Shown here piece by piece: positions 34,045 to 42,539 of a stretch of 64,000 bases of DNA. Numbering within the stretch: position 1 is the stretch's first letter; every line of letters starts with the position of its first letter. The notes under the pieces are model-generated. The model was not told the DNA's origin. It did not search any database and saw nothing but the letters and a program-made list of their open reading frames with translations. Source of the DNA: Brevibacillus reuszeri. Its GTDB lineage: Bacteria; Bacillota; Bacilli; Brevibacillales; Brevibacillaceae. The stretch lies in NCBI RefSeq assembly GCF_001187725.1, contig NZ_LGIQ01000020.1:563-64562 (forward strand), in the 5' to 3' direction. Both the position numbers and the translations under genes were made by a program.

Positions 34045-34090
34045 TTTTCTTTGTATCAAAGAAAAAACTTCACATATTTTCATATATGAA
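34045..34090. promoter_or_regulatory. two palindromes before the activator gene
   Basis: TTTTCTTTG (34045-34053) and CAAAGAAAA (34057-34065) form a 9-bp inverted repeat with a 3-nt centre. TTCATATATGAA (34079-34090) is a perfect 12-bp palindrome. Both lie between the permease and activator genes and may be operators or a processing hairpin. No sigma-54 promoter is visible here. Confidence 0.35.
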
Positions 34091-34160
34091 GGAAAGAAAC
34101 GATCCCACCATGCACCTTTTCGCTGCTGGCTCTATTTAGTTGTAACATAATTCTGTTTTC

Positions 34161-35567
34161 TTATACATCCCTAAGTGTTGGAGGCACTTCTTTGTAGCCT
34201 TTTGATTTCACTGCGCCCAGAATAATGCCGATCGCCATCCACACAAAGCCCACCAGGAAGGTTTTTGAGTCAAAACCCGACCAAACAAACGCGATAATGC
34301 TAAAACCGATGGCAGGTAGTAAGCAGTATTTCAGGAAGCCCTTCGTACCACGTTGGCGTTTTTTGATAAAGAAGTAGGCAAATACGGTAATGTTCAACAG
34401 CATGAATGAGGTGAGCGCGCCAAAGTTCAAAAGCTGCACGATCGCTTCAATCGAAACGGTAACGGCAACGATCAGCGTAACGATCCCGACAAAGATCGTC
34501 GCATTGAACGGTGTCTTGTATTGCGGATGGATTTTGCCCAAGACCCCTGAAAACGGCAGCAGCTTGTCTCTGCTCATCGAATAAATAATTCGGGAGATCG
34601 CGGATTGTATCGCGAGCGCGTTCGCCACACCTACCGCGAGAACGCCCACGATGATGAACGTATAGTAGAGCCAGTCCCCACCGACCTCTCTTGCGATATC
34701 AAACATCGCCATGTCAGGGTCCAAATTCTCGTATTGTGGATGAGCCAGTGCTGCTACATAGGTCTGGACAACAAACAACAAACCGATGATCAGAAGAGAC
34801 GACACGGTAGCTCTTCCGACTGTTTTGACCGGATTTTTGACCTCCTCTGACAACGTACTGATGACGTCAAAGCCTAAAAATCCTAGAACCGCAATCGAGG
34901 TAGCTGTTGCGAGAAAGCCAAGGTCCATTTTGTCTGCCTGGAACAATGGCTCCAAAGAAAATCCACCTGCGCCATGACCATCGATAAAGACGTACTTTAC
35001 AGCAAAAAAGATAAAGAGTGCGAGAATGATTAGCTCCATGGCAAGGAAAATCCGGTTGGCAATCGCAGTCAGCGTAATTCCGCGCGCGATAATGAATGTA
35101 TTGATGATTGTAAATATCAGAATAATTAAATAAATAGGGATAGATGGAACGATTCGGTTCAGCCACAATGCTGCAAAGCCTGTCAGCAGCGCCGGACACA
35201 TAATGTAATCAATCATAATCAGCCAGCCCGTTACAAATCCCACATGTGGGTTCAAGCCCCGCTGTACATAGGAATAGACAGAGCCTGAAATGGGAAACTC
35301 TCTGCTCATCGTATTGTAGCTCAATGCCGTGAACACCATCGCGACGATCCCGATCATGTATACGAACGGAACCATCCCAAAGCTCGAACCCGCTACAAGT
35401 CCATATACCTCAATCGGTGCAATCGGCAGCATCGTGATTAAGCCATAAATGATGAGGTCCTTTAACGTCAGTCCGCGATGCAGCTCCTGCTTATACCCGA
35501 ACTTCTCGGTATCATGGCCTGTTTCCGTGTTGCCCTGATTCAATTCTGCGCTCGAAATACTTCCCAT
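34161..35567 (-). CDS. APC-family amino acid/amine permease
   Basis: A 468-residue transporter of the amino acid-polyamine-organocation superfamily with about 12 membrane segments. The first carries IAPIEVYGLVAG and helix 6 lies near GFLGFDVISTLSEEVKNP, the conserved APC segment. Placed between the aldehyde dehydrogenase and the activator, it most likely imports the substrate of the operon, an amine or amino alcohol. The ATG follows AAGGTGGG. A 7-bp inverted repeat (35612-35643) lies between it and the dehydrogenase. Confidence 0.87.
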   Translation of the reverse strand: MGSISSAELNQGNTETGHDTEKFGYKQELHRGLTLKDLIIYGLITMLPIAPIEVYGLVAGSSFGMVPFVYMIGIVAMVFTALSYNTMSREFPISGSVYSYVQRGLNPHVGFVTGWLIMIDYIMCPALLTGFAALWLNRIVPSIPIYLIILIFTIINTFIIARGITLTAIANRIFLAMELIILALFIFFAVKYVFIDGHGAGGFSLEPLFQADKMDLGFLATATSIAVLGFLGFDVISTLSEEVKNPVKTVGRATVSSLLIIGLLFVVQTYVAALAHPQYENLDPDMAMFDIAREVGGDWLYYTFIIVGVLAVGVANALAIQSAISRIIYSMSRDKLLPFSGVLGKIHPQYKTPFNATIFVGIVTLIVAVTVSIEAIVQLLNFGALTSFMLLNITVFAYFFIKKRQRGTKGFLKYCLLPAIGFSIIAFVWSGFDSKTFLVGFVWMAIGIILGAVKSKGYKEVPPTLRDV

Positions 35568-35611
35568 ACGCCATTCCCACCTTATTTGAGATGTTCTGTA
35601 GTCAAAAGTGA

Positions 35612-35643
35612 AGCGGGTACAGACTGGCTTGCTGCCACCCGCT
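35612..35643 (-). promoter_or_regulatory. intercistronic inverted repeat before the permease gene
   Basis: AGCGGGT and ACCCGCT are separated by 18 nt, with no T-run after. It could protect or partly end the upstream mRNA so the permease is made at a different level from the enzymes. Confidence 0.35.
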
Positions 35644-35686
35644 CACTCGACCACTGTCTGTCAGTTCATTGCCTCGTTTGCTCGGT

Positions 35687-37138
35687 CTACAGGGTCAACG
35701 CAACGTATTTGGACTCCAGGTACTCATCCAAGCCGTGACGGCCGCCTTCTCTGCCCATACCGCTTTCCTTTACCCCGCCGAACGGAGCTTGGACATAGGC
35801 AAGCGACGTGCCATTCACACCGATGTTTCCCGTCTCCAATTCCTGGATCACGCGGTAGATACGTGCTGCGTCTTTTGTGTAAAAATAGGCAGCCAATCCA
35901 TATGGCGTGTTGTTTGCGCGCTGCAATACCTCTGCCTCATCCTTGAACGAAAGAATTGGGGCTACTGGTCCAAAAATCTCTTCGTGAGTGATGTCCATCT
36001 CAGGCGTTACATGATCGAGTACAGTCGGCGCATAAAAGCTTCCTTTTTGATATACGTCTTCTTCTAAGCGCTTGCCGCCTGTCAGCACTTTGGCACCTTT
36101 GGCAACCGCGTCGTTGACCAATGCCTCTACCTTTTTGACAGCTCCCTGATCAATCAACGGACCAACATCTGCGTCCGGCTGTGTGCCGATATCTACTTTC
36201 AAACCACTGACCAGCTCTACGATTTTTTCAGCTAACTGCTCGCGAATATCTTCATGTGCATAGATCAGGTTGATGCCATTACATACCTGACCGCAGTTTT
36301 CAAACTTGTTGTCCACGATATCGCGTGCCGCTTTGTCCAAATCGGCATCTGGGAAGACGATCACGGGTGAGTTGCCGCCCAGCTCCAGTCCGAGCTTTTT
36401 GACCGTTTTTGCCGCTTGCTCCATCAGCAGCTTGCCTACCTCAGTAGAGCCTGTGAAAGAAACCTTGCGCACGCGAGAATCGTTCATCAGTACCGTTCCA
36501 ATCACATTGGAGCTGCCGGTTACCAGGTTCGCTACCCCTTTTGGCAGGTTCGTATCCATCAGAAGCTCAAACAAGGCTACTGCGATAAGCGAGGTGGTGC
36601 TCGCCGGCTTCAAGATCGCCGTGCAACCCGCAGCAAGCGCTGGCGCTACCTTGCGCATCAGCGTAGCAGCAGGAAAGTTCATCGGAGTGATCAGCCCGAC
36701 AACACCGACTGGCTCCCGATATACCAACAGCTGCTGGCCTGGATTCGAGGAGGGAATGATTTCTCCGTAAGCGCGCTTCGCCTCTTCGGCATACCAGCGA
36801 AGAATTTCAACCGATCCTGCGATTTCTCCCCTTGCCTCTTTGAGGGCTTTCCCTTGCTCCTGCGAGAGAAGCTGTGCCAATTCTTCTTTATGCAAAAGAA
36901 TGCGCTCTCCCCATGCTAGCAAATAGTCGCCCCTTTGCTTTGCGGTTAGCCGTGACCAGCTTGGAAGCGCCTGACTGGCTGCATCCACCGCACCTGTGAC
37001 CAATTCCTCGGTGAGACTGGGAACATGGCCGATCACTTCACCCGTTGCCGGATTGTGTACCGCAACGACCTGATCGGTTTCTATCTTTTCACCATTAATC
37101 CAGTTATGATTCCAACGGTTTAATTGACCGACAGTCAT
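35687..37138 (-). CDS. NAD(P)-dependent aldehyde dehydrogenase
   Basis: A 483-residue ALDH-superfamily enzyme, closest in outline to succinate-semialdehyde dehydrogenases. The oxyanion Asn is in TPMNFP, the cofactor loop is FTGSTEVG (228-235), the general base Glu252 is in ELGGNSP and the nucleophile Cys286 is in GQVCNG. The ATG follows AGGAGGAG, 12 nt after the ligase gene. In the operon it should oxidise the aldehyde made by the short-chain dehydrogenase to a carboxylate, probably while the gamma-glutamyl group is still attached (inference). Confidence 0.92.
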   Translation of the reverse strand: MTVGQLNRWNHNWINGEKIETDQVVAVHNPATGEVIGHVPSLTEELVTGAVDAASQALPSWSRLTAKQRGDYLLAWGERILLHKEELAQLLSQEQGKALKEARGEIAGSVEILRWYAEEAKRAYGEIIPSSNPGQQLLVYREPVGVVGLITPMNFPAATLMRKVAPALAAGCTAILKPASTTSLIAVALFELLMDTNLPKGVANLVTGSSNVIGTVLMNDSRVRKVSFTGSTEVGKLLMEQAAKTVKKLGLELGGNSPVIVFPDADLDKAARDIVDNKFENCGQVCNGINLIYAHEDIREQLAEKIVELVSGLKVDIGTQPDADVGPLIDQGAVKKVEALVNDAVAKGAKVLTGGKRLEEDVYQKGSFYAPTVLDHVTPEMDITHEEIFGPVAPILSFKDEAEVLQRANNTPYGLAAYFYTKDAARIYRVIQELETGNIGVNGTSLAYVQAPFGGVKESGMGREGGRHGLDEYLESKYVALTL

Positions 37139-37150
37139 TTGTTTCTCCTC

Positions 37151-38509
37151 CTAAATAAATTCGAAGTACTTCTTTCTCTCCCAATCCGTAACAGCACTCA
37201 AGAAGTCCTGAAGCTCGTTTTGCGCTGCCTGCAAGTAGTGATCAAACACGTCTTCGCCCAGCAATTCTTTTACGCGCTCACTCTTTTCAAACAGGCGGAT
37301 CGCATCAAACAGGTTAGTGGGGAGTCTCGGAACTGGCTGATCGGCCGCATTTCCACTCACTGGCTGTGGAATGTCGATTTTATTCTCGATCCCGTACATT
37401 CCGGATGCCATCATCGCAGTAAGCACCAGATAGTGGTTCGCATCTGCTCCGGGGATTCGGTTTTCAAAGCGACTGGACTTGCCTTTACCGTCATAGCGGA
37501 AGGATGTACTACGGTTATCAATCCCCCAGCTGACGGTATTCGGTGCACCGGAGCCAAAGCTGCTGAGGCGCTTGTAGGAATTGACGTAAGGGGCATACAT
37601 CAGCATCATCTCAGGTGCCAGCTCCAGCATACCGCCCAAGAAGTAGCGACCAAGCTGCGAAAGCCCGTACTCCATGGAAGGATCGTAGAAGAGATTATTT
37701 TTTTCTTCGGTATCCCACAGGCTGATATGGGTATGTCCGCTGCTCCCGGAATCATTGGCATCCTGCTTCGCCATGAAGGTCGCCATTAAATTGTTCAGTG
37801 CTGCAATTTCCTTGATGCCATTTTTATAAATCGCCGTGCGGTCTGCCATCTCCAAGACCTCGGCATAGCGAACATTCAGCTCGATCTGACCATTTCCCCA
37901 CTCCCCTTTGAGAGCTTCAATAGGTACTCCTACCGCCTCCAAATTGCGGGTCAGCTGGCTGAGGAACCAGTCATCCACTGTCAGACGATAGAGAGAGTAG
38001 TCGATCGGATACTCAAACAGCGGTGTCAAATTGTTGTAGTTCTTTTCGCGCACGGAGGAAGAGGTCTCCCGGAACACATAAAATTCGATCTCAGAAGCTG
38101 CCTTCGCCATGAAGCCTTGTTCCCGTGCCTTGTTGATTTGCCGTTTCAGCATATTGCGCGGCGCGATGGAAACGTCCGAGCCATCTTTATTTTGCAAATC
38201 AGCAAGGACAAACGCCGTTTTGCTTTGCCATGGATACGGACGAAGTGTCGACAGATCCGGCACCGTTTTCATGTCATGTACGCCTGTATCCCAGTTGCAG
38301 AACTTGAAGCCACCAAAGTTCAAGCTGACATCCCAAGCCAGATTGAGTGCGCATGTATGAATCCCGTCCTTGGCATCCTCAATAAAATAGGACGCCGGCA
38401 CGCGCTTTCCAAACAGCTTGCCTTGCATGTCCACACCAGCAATGATGATCGTATCAATCTCACCTTGTGCTTCCAGTTCTTTCAGACGGTTCATATCCAG
38501 CCTTGTCAT
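37151..38509 (-). CDS. glutamine-synthetase-like gamma-glutamyl amine ligase
   Basis: A 452-residue protein of the GS fold (PuuA/GlnA3/GlnA4/IpuC group) that couples glutamate to an amine with ATP. ATP and metal elements are readable: EIEFYVF, the NGQIELN segment, GHTHISLWD and the closing SSRFENRIPGADANHY. The adenylylation loop and feedback residues of true GlnA are not evident. Neighbours are a dehydrogenase, an aldehyde dehydrogenase, a deacylase and an amine permease rather than nitrogen-assimilation genes, so biosynthetic glutamine synthesis is unlikely. The amine could be ethanolamine, another amino alcohol or a polyamine. Confidence 0.85.
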   Translation of the reverse strand: MTRLDMNRLKELEAQGEIDTIIIAGVDMQGKLFGKRVPASYFIEDAKDGIHTCALNLAWDVSLNFGGFKFCNWDTGVHDMKTVPDLSTLRPYPWQSKTAFVLADLQNKDGSDVSIAPRNMLKRQINKAREQGFMAKAASEIEFYVFRETSSSVREKNYNNLTPLFEYPIDYSLYRLTVDDWFLSQLTRNLEAVGVPIEALKGEWGNGQIELNVRYAEVLEMADRTAIYKNGIKEIAALNNLMATFMAKQDANDSGSSGHTHISLWDTEEKNNLFYDPSMEYGLSQLGRYFLGGMLELAPEMMLMYAPYVNSYKRLSSFGSGAPNTVSWGIDNRSTSFRYDGKGKSSRFENRIPGADANHYLVLTAMMASGMYGIENKIDIPQPVSGNAADQPVPRLPTNLFDAIRLFEKSERVKELLGEDVFDHYLQAAQNELQDFLSAVTDWERKKYFEFI

Positions 38510-38533
38510 ATCTGATTCGCCCCCCGAATTTAT

Positions 38534-39295
38534 TTAGTGGATTGTCCAACCGCCATCGACGAACAGCGTCGCACCCGTCACGTACTCTGACTCAGCCTTT
38601 GCCAGGAACAGCACAGCATTGGCGATATCGTTAGGCGTTGCCACACGTCCTACAGGAACACGATCGAGAATCCATGCTTTAATCTCCGGATTTTCTAAAC
38701 CTTTTGCTGTAAACGGCGTTTCCACGACACCTGGAGCAACGCTGTTGACCGTAATGCCATGTGGGGCAAGCTCAAGCGCGATCGCTTTGGTCAGCAAATT
38801 CAGGCCACCCTTGGAGGAGTTGTAGTGTGGCTGGCAGTGCCCGCTACTGGATACGATACGATGGGCCTCTACGGACGTAATATTGATAATCCGGCCGCGC
38901 GTATTCGATTTGATCATTTCCTTGGCTGCCGCTTGCGAGCACAGGAACGGCGCCTTCAGATTCACGTCATGCACCAGGTCCCACTCTTCCTCCTCGATCT
39001 CCAGAAACGTAGAGAATTTGACGATTCCTGCGTTGTTGATCAAAATGTCGAGCTTTCCAAAATGCTCGATCGTTTGTGCAATCATGCTCTCGACTTCCGC
39101 TTTTTTCGTCACGTTTACTTTGACGACAAACGCGTTGTCACCTTGTGGGGAGAGGGAAACCGTCTCGTTTGCTCCATCCACGTTAATGTCTGCGATCACT
39201 ACTTTTGCCCCTTCAGCCAAAAATTGCAGGGCAATCGCACGCCCATTCCCAGAACCTGCACCAGTTACGATAGCTACCTTGTCACGAAAGCTCAT
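38534..39295 (-). CDS. short-chain dehydrogenase/reductase
   Basis: Classical SDR of 253 residues: cofactor motif TGAGSGNG (11-18), an acidic residue after the second strand (VIADIN) that favours NAD, NNAG (87-90) and the catalytic Ser141, Tyr158 and Lys162 (YNSSK). The glycine motif is slightly unusual, with SGNG for SGIG. I prefer ATG 39295, one base after the deacylase stop and 8 nt from AAGGA, to ATG 39304. In this operon it is the only candidate to convert an alcohol to the aldehyde used by the neighbouring ALDH. Confidence 0.9.
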   Translation of the reverse strand: MSFRDKVAIVTGAGSGNGRAIALQFLAEGAKVVIADINVDGANETVSLSPQGDNAFVVKVNVTKKAEVESMIAQTIEHFGKLDILINNAGIVKFSTFLEIEEEEWDLVHDVNLKAPFLCSQAAAKEMIKSNTRGRIINITSVEAHRIVSSSGHCQPHYNSSKGGLNLLTKAIALELAPHGITVNSVAPGVVETPFTAKGLENPEIKAWILDRVPVGRVATPNDIANAVLFLAKAESEYVTGATLFVDGGWTIH

Positions 39296-39296
39296 G

Positions 39297-40403
39297 TCAC
39301 TCATCCTTTGTTTTCGAATTTTTAGTCAATTTCTTCAAAATATCTTTGTACACGTACAAAGAGCTAATTTCGACATACTCATCGGGTCCATGATGATTCG
39401 CACCAACCGGCCCAAATTCGACAGCAGGTATCCCTTTTGCTGCATAAAAGCGTGTATCTGCTGAGCCGTCTTGTCCAAAGAGAACAGCTTGGTCTCCAGC
39501 AAGCTCCTGCGCAACTTCACATAATTTTCTAACAAATTTATCGTCGCTTTTTGTTTCGACAGGTACACCGCGAAATGGAACCTCGATCTCTGCATCAGGG
39601 AGTAGCGCTCTGATCTGATCCAATATTTCTTCTGGATTTTGTCCAGGCAGGTAGCGAATATCGATCCCCATGGTACATAAATCAGGCACCTGATTATATA
39701 CTTTTCCAGCCTCGATCTTCGCCAGATTAATAGATGGCTGCTTGAAGTACGTCGTGCTTTCCTGAAAAACGTCCAACGATACGATGGAATGGTAGTGCTC
39801 CATCGCTTTTAAGATGGCGTTTGTGCCCAGCCACGGTCTGCTGCCATGGGCTGCTTTTCCTTTTACCTCAACCTTCAGCTGCAGTATTCCTTTGGCATGG
39901 ACACCGATCTTAAAATTGGTTGGCTCCCCGCAAATGACCAAATCTCCTAGCACGCCTTGCTGAACCAGAAAGCCGCTGCCCAGCTCGCCACCTGTTTCTT
40001 CATCTGGAACCAATGCCAATATCACTTTGCAATTCGGAGGCGCCTGGACTAATTCAGCCATTAGCATCATCATCGCGGCTACTGCCCCCAGCATGTCATA
40101 GCTACCACGTCCATAAAGTCGCCCATCCACTGTCCGCGGATGGAACAGCTCCGGCTGCCCAGGCACGACATCAAGATGTCCGTTCAAGATGAGAGTAGAC
40201 TCTCCTTCGCCTACGGTAGCTACCACGCTCTTTAGCCCCTGATTTTCATAAACATCGACATGCACTCCATGGCTACGCAACCAGTCGCAACAATACTCTG
40301 CACTTTGATTGACCCGTTCAGCATTTGTCGTCTCAAAGCGAATCAATCTACTGGCTAATGCTTCGATGGATTCTTCAAAATAATAGACTTGTTCGTTTTT
40401 CAT
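39297..40403 (-). CDS. M20-family amidohydrolase (ArgE/DapE-like)
   Basis: A 368-residue zinc hydrolase, first gene of the operon. Metal and catalytic motifs are intact: GHLDVVP with His76 and Asp78, GRGSYDMLG with the bridging Asp103, PDEETGG with general base Glu135, a later EPT, and NHHGPDEY near the C-terminus. Family members cleave N-acyl amino acids, succinyl-diaminopimelate or gamma-glutamyl-type amides. Beside a gamma-glutamyl ligase it could release glutamate from the oxidised gamma-glutamyl product, a job done by the unrelated PuuD in the E. coli putrescine pathway. The RBS is weak. Confidence 0.88.
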   Translation of the reverse strand: MKNEQVYYFEESIEALASRLIRFETTNAERVNQSAEYCCDWLRSHGVHVDVYENQGLKSVVATVGEGESTLILNGHLDVVPGQPELFHPRTVDGRLYGRGSYDMLGAVAAMMMLMAELVQAPPNCKVILALVPDEETGGELGSGFLVQQGVLGDLVICGEPTNFKIGVHAKGILQLKVEVKGKAAHGSRPWLGTNAILKAMEHYHSIVSLDVFQESTTYFKQPSINLAKIEAGKVYNQVPDLCTMGIDIRYLPGQNPEEILDQIRALLPDAEIEVPFRGVPVETKSDDKFVRKLCEVAQELAGDQAVLFGQDGSADTRFYAAKGIPAVEFGPVGANHHGPDEYVEISSLYVYKDILKKLTKNSKTKDE

Positions 40404-40471
40404 CTCTACTTTATCCAGTTGTCATTCCACCTCAGTTAATCTTAATTTGGTTTAATGGCAATACTGGACTT

Positions 40472-40488
40472 TGCAATCTGCATACCAA
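40472..40488 (-). promoter_or_regulatory. sigma-54 promoter of the catabolic operon
   Basis: Minus strand TTGGTATGCAGATTGCA: GG and GC are exactly 10 nt apart, and the site matches TGG, the internal A and G and the full TTGCA of the -24/-12 consensus. It is about 70 nt before the first gene, and the operon encodes its own sigma-54 activator. Confidence 0.75.
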
Positions 40489-40517
40489 CCCAAAATATCC
40501 GATTATTCTACACTTAC

Positions 40518-40569
40518 AATCAGGCTAATCAGGTTCATTCTTTCGTTTAACCTAATTAACCCAATTACC
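40518..40569. promoter_or_regulatory. candidate upstream activator sites
   Basis: AATCAGG is tandemly repeated in 40518-40534, and inverted copies of the related AACCYAATTA are tandemly repeated in 40549-40569. This gives TAATYAGGTT-type half-sites facing each other, 30-85 bp upstream of -24, as expected for an enhancer-binding protein. From 40570 to the rqcP terminator I see nothing else firm. Confidence 0.5.
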
Positions 40570-40667
40570 TACATTTTTTTGTACGCATTTTTTGTCGAAG
40601 AATATCGCCACCTTTCTATGTAGTTAAAAGGAAGTATAATATGAGTTTTCCGAAAAATCTAACCAAC

Positions 40668-40709
40668 AAAAAAGAATAGGCATCCAGACTTTCATCTGAT
40701 TGCCTATCC
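40668..40709 (-). terminator. terminator after rqcP
   Basis: Minus strand GATAGGCAATCAGA pairs with TCTGGATGCCTATTC around GAAAG, followed by six T. It insulates the core yabM-yabN-rqcP unit from the catabolic operon. Confidence 0.8.
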
Positions 40710-40734
40710 TTCTCGTGCCTCTTGTACTTATGGG

Positions 40735-41034
40735 CTATTCTTTACCCTTGATGTAAGCTTCCTCTTCTTTTTCGTCACGCGGCACTGGCACTTCTCCGAT
40801 AACCGTGTAGAGTGATGCTGCTTCTTCCTTGCGCGGGTTTTCTTTGATGTCTTCTACCTTTACACTCACAATCTTTTGACCAAAGCGGATAGCCAGCTTG
40901 TCGCCGATTTTTACGTTGCTGGATGCTTTTGCCGGACGATCGTTGATTTCCACGCGTGCCTTGTCGCATACTTCTTTTGCCAGCGTACGTCTTTTGATCA
41001 AGCGCGATACTTTTAAATACTTGTCCAGTCTCAT
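40735..41034 (-). CDS. rqcP: S4-domain ribosome quality control protein RqcP (YabO/HslR)
   Basis: A 99-residue S4 RNA-binding protein: MRLDKYLKVSRLIKRRTLAKEVCDKARVEIND is the S4 helix-turn, then a charged tail. B. subtilis YabO, renamed RqcP, binds stalled 50S subunits with RqcH and keeps poly-alanine tailing processive. It lies 3 nt after yabN, in the order yabM-yabN-yabO of Bacillus. GGGAGAG precedes the ATG. Confidence 0.92.
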   Translation of the reverse strand: MRLDKYLKVSRLIKRRTLAKEVCDKARVEINDRPAKASSNVKIGDKLAIRFGQKIVSVKVEDIKENPRKEEAASLYTVIGEVPVPRDEKEEEAYIKGKE

Positions 41035-41037
41035 GGA

Positions 41038-42525
41038 TTATTCTCTCCCTTTCGCGTGGTGCTTGGCTTCCTCCCACCACTTGTCCATCTCCTGCAAATC
41101 CGTCTCTTCGAATGAACGGCCTGCTTCCTGGAGCTTTTGTTCGATATAGGAAAAACGCTTTTTAAATTTGGTGTTTGTTAAGGCCAGTGCCTCTTCCGGA
41201 TCGAGCCCTAGGAATCGCGCCACATTCACAACGGCAAACAGCAGGTCGCCCAGCTCCCCCGCTCGTTCATCCTCGGATGCCTCCTGGAGCTCACGGTATT
41301 CCTCGTCTACCTTAGCATAAACGTCGGCAATATCATCCCAGTCAAAGCCCACATGTGCAGCCTTTTTCTGCAGCTTGTAGGCGTACATCAGCGCAGGCAG
41401 ATCCCGCGGGATACCAGCCAATTGCGACTGGGTCGTGACATCGATTCCTTTTGCCGCTTTTTCCTGTGCCTTGATTTCCTGCCAATTTGCTAAAGCTTCT
41501 TCGGAATCCTCGGCGCTTTTTTCTCCGAATACATGCGGATGACGGCGAACCAGCTTTTCGTTCAGGGTAGCGATGACATCATCGACCGTGAAGTACCCTT
41601 CCTCGGCGGCCATCTGGGAATGAAGCATGATCTGCATCAACAGATCGCCCAGCTCCTCGCACATGGCATCCGGGTCTTCGTCATCAATCGTTTCCAGTAC
41701 TTCATACGTCTCTTCGATCAGGTTTTTGCGGATACTCTGATGCGTTTGCTCCCGATCCCACGGACAACCATCCGGACTGCGCAGAACCGCGACGATTTCT
41801 TTCAAATGGGAGAACTGACGGTAAGCTACCCGCTCATCTTTTGCAGGCGGAACATAGACCAGTGACAGATTGCCAAAATGGTCCAGTCGATCGAGCTCAA
41901 ACAAAGGGACGGTATCTATTCGTTCTTCCCCTTTTACCCCCACTGCTGTCGCAACCGTCACCAGGTAGTCATCAGGCAGTACATCCATCAGGGTCAGCTT
42001 GACGTCGGATGCAATAAACACGTCATACACCTGCGCGATAATCGTATGTAAGCCAGGAGAAATCTGATGCGCAGCCAAGGCAGTACCATCGAGCAAGGTA
42101 AAGCCTTCAATCGGATCAATTTTCAAACGCGCAAACAGCGGATCAATAAAGCTCTGTCCCCCGCCAATCTCGATGTCTACACCTCTTGCCGGACCGTTTT
42201 CCAGCAAAAGCTGAACCGTGCGCTCAGCCACAAGTGGATGACCAGGAACCGCGTAAACGATCCCTTCTTCTTGCGCTGCTTTTGTCAACAATCGTTCCAC
42301 AATCTCCTCATATACTTCAGCAAAGGCGTCATGCTGTTCATACACAGCATCAAACGACTCATACGTCACACCCTCCGTTGCCAATTGTGTAACGACCGGA
42401 TGCTCCTGCGTGCGCAGATACAAATGAGATGCCTGCTTGAGCGTGCGGTAAATCCCGTATGGAAGCTGGTCTAGATCACCTGCACCCAAGCCTACTACTG
42501 TAAGCGTATTTTTTGCTGTTCCCAC
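41038..42525 (-). CDS. yabN: YabN: tetrapyrrole-methylase-like domain fused to MazG pyrophosphohydrolase
   Basis: A 495-residue two-domain protein. Residues ~1-215 form a SAM-dependent methylase-like domain (VGLGAGDLDQLPYGIY). The rest holds two MazG modules with metal-binding EELGDLL and AGELGDLLFAV. MazG hydrolyses nucleoside triphosphates to monophosphates, cleaning the pool of aberrant nucleotides; the role of the methylase-like half is unknown. The start is GTG with AAGGAGG upstream. It follows yabM by 14 nt. Confidence 0.93.
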   Translation of the reverse strand: MGTAKNTLTVVGLGAGDLDQLPYGIYRTLKQASHLYLRTQEHPVVTQLATEGVTYESFDAVYEQHDAFAEVYEEIVERLLTKAAQEEGIVYAVPGHPLVAERTVQLLLENGPARGVDIEIGGGQSFIDPLFARLKIDPIEGFTLLDGTALAAHQISPGLHTIIAQVYDVFIASDVKLTLMDVLPDDYLVTVATAVGVKGEERIDTVPLFELDRLDHFGNLSLVYVPPAKDERVAYRQFSHLKEIVAVLRSPDGCPWDREQTHQSIRKNLIEETYEVLETIDDEDPDAMCEELGDLLMQIMLHSQMAAEEGYFTVDDVIATLNEKLVRRHPHVFGEKSAEDSEEALANWQEIKAQEKAAKGIDVTTQSQLAGIPRDLPALMYAYKLQKKAAHVGFDWDDIADVYAKVDEEYRELQEASEDERAGELGDLLFAVVNVARFLGLDPEEALALTNTKFKKRFSYIEQKLQEAGRSFEETDLQEMDKWWEEAKHHAKGRE

Positions 42526-42539
42526 TGGGCTTGCCCTCC

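Noticed and set aside
37151..38509. Annotation as glutamine synthetase GlnA
   Set aside because: The GS fold is present, but the neighbours form an amine catabolic set and the regulatory features of GlnA are not evident. A gamma-glutamyl ligase fits better.
40641..40679. Plus-strand 12-codon frame starting MSFPKNLTNKKE behind AAAAGGAAG
   Set aside because: The ribosome site is good, but the frame runs into the rqcP terminator stem and no promoter or conservation can be shown. Left as a possible microprotein only.
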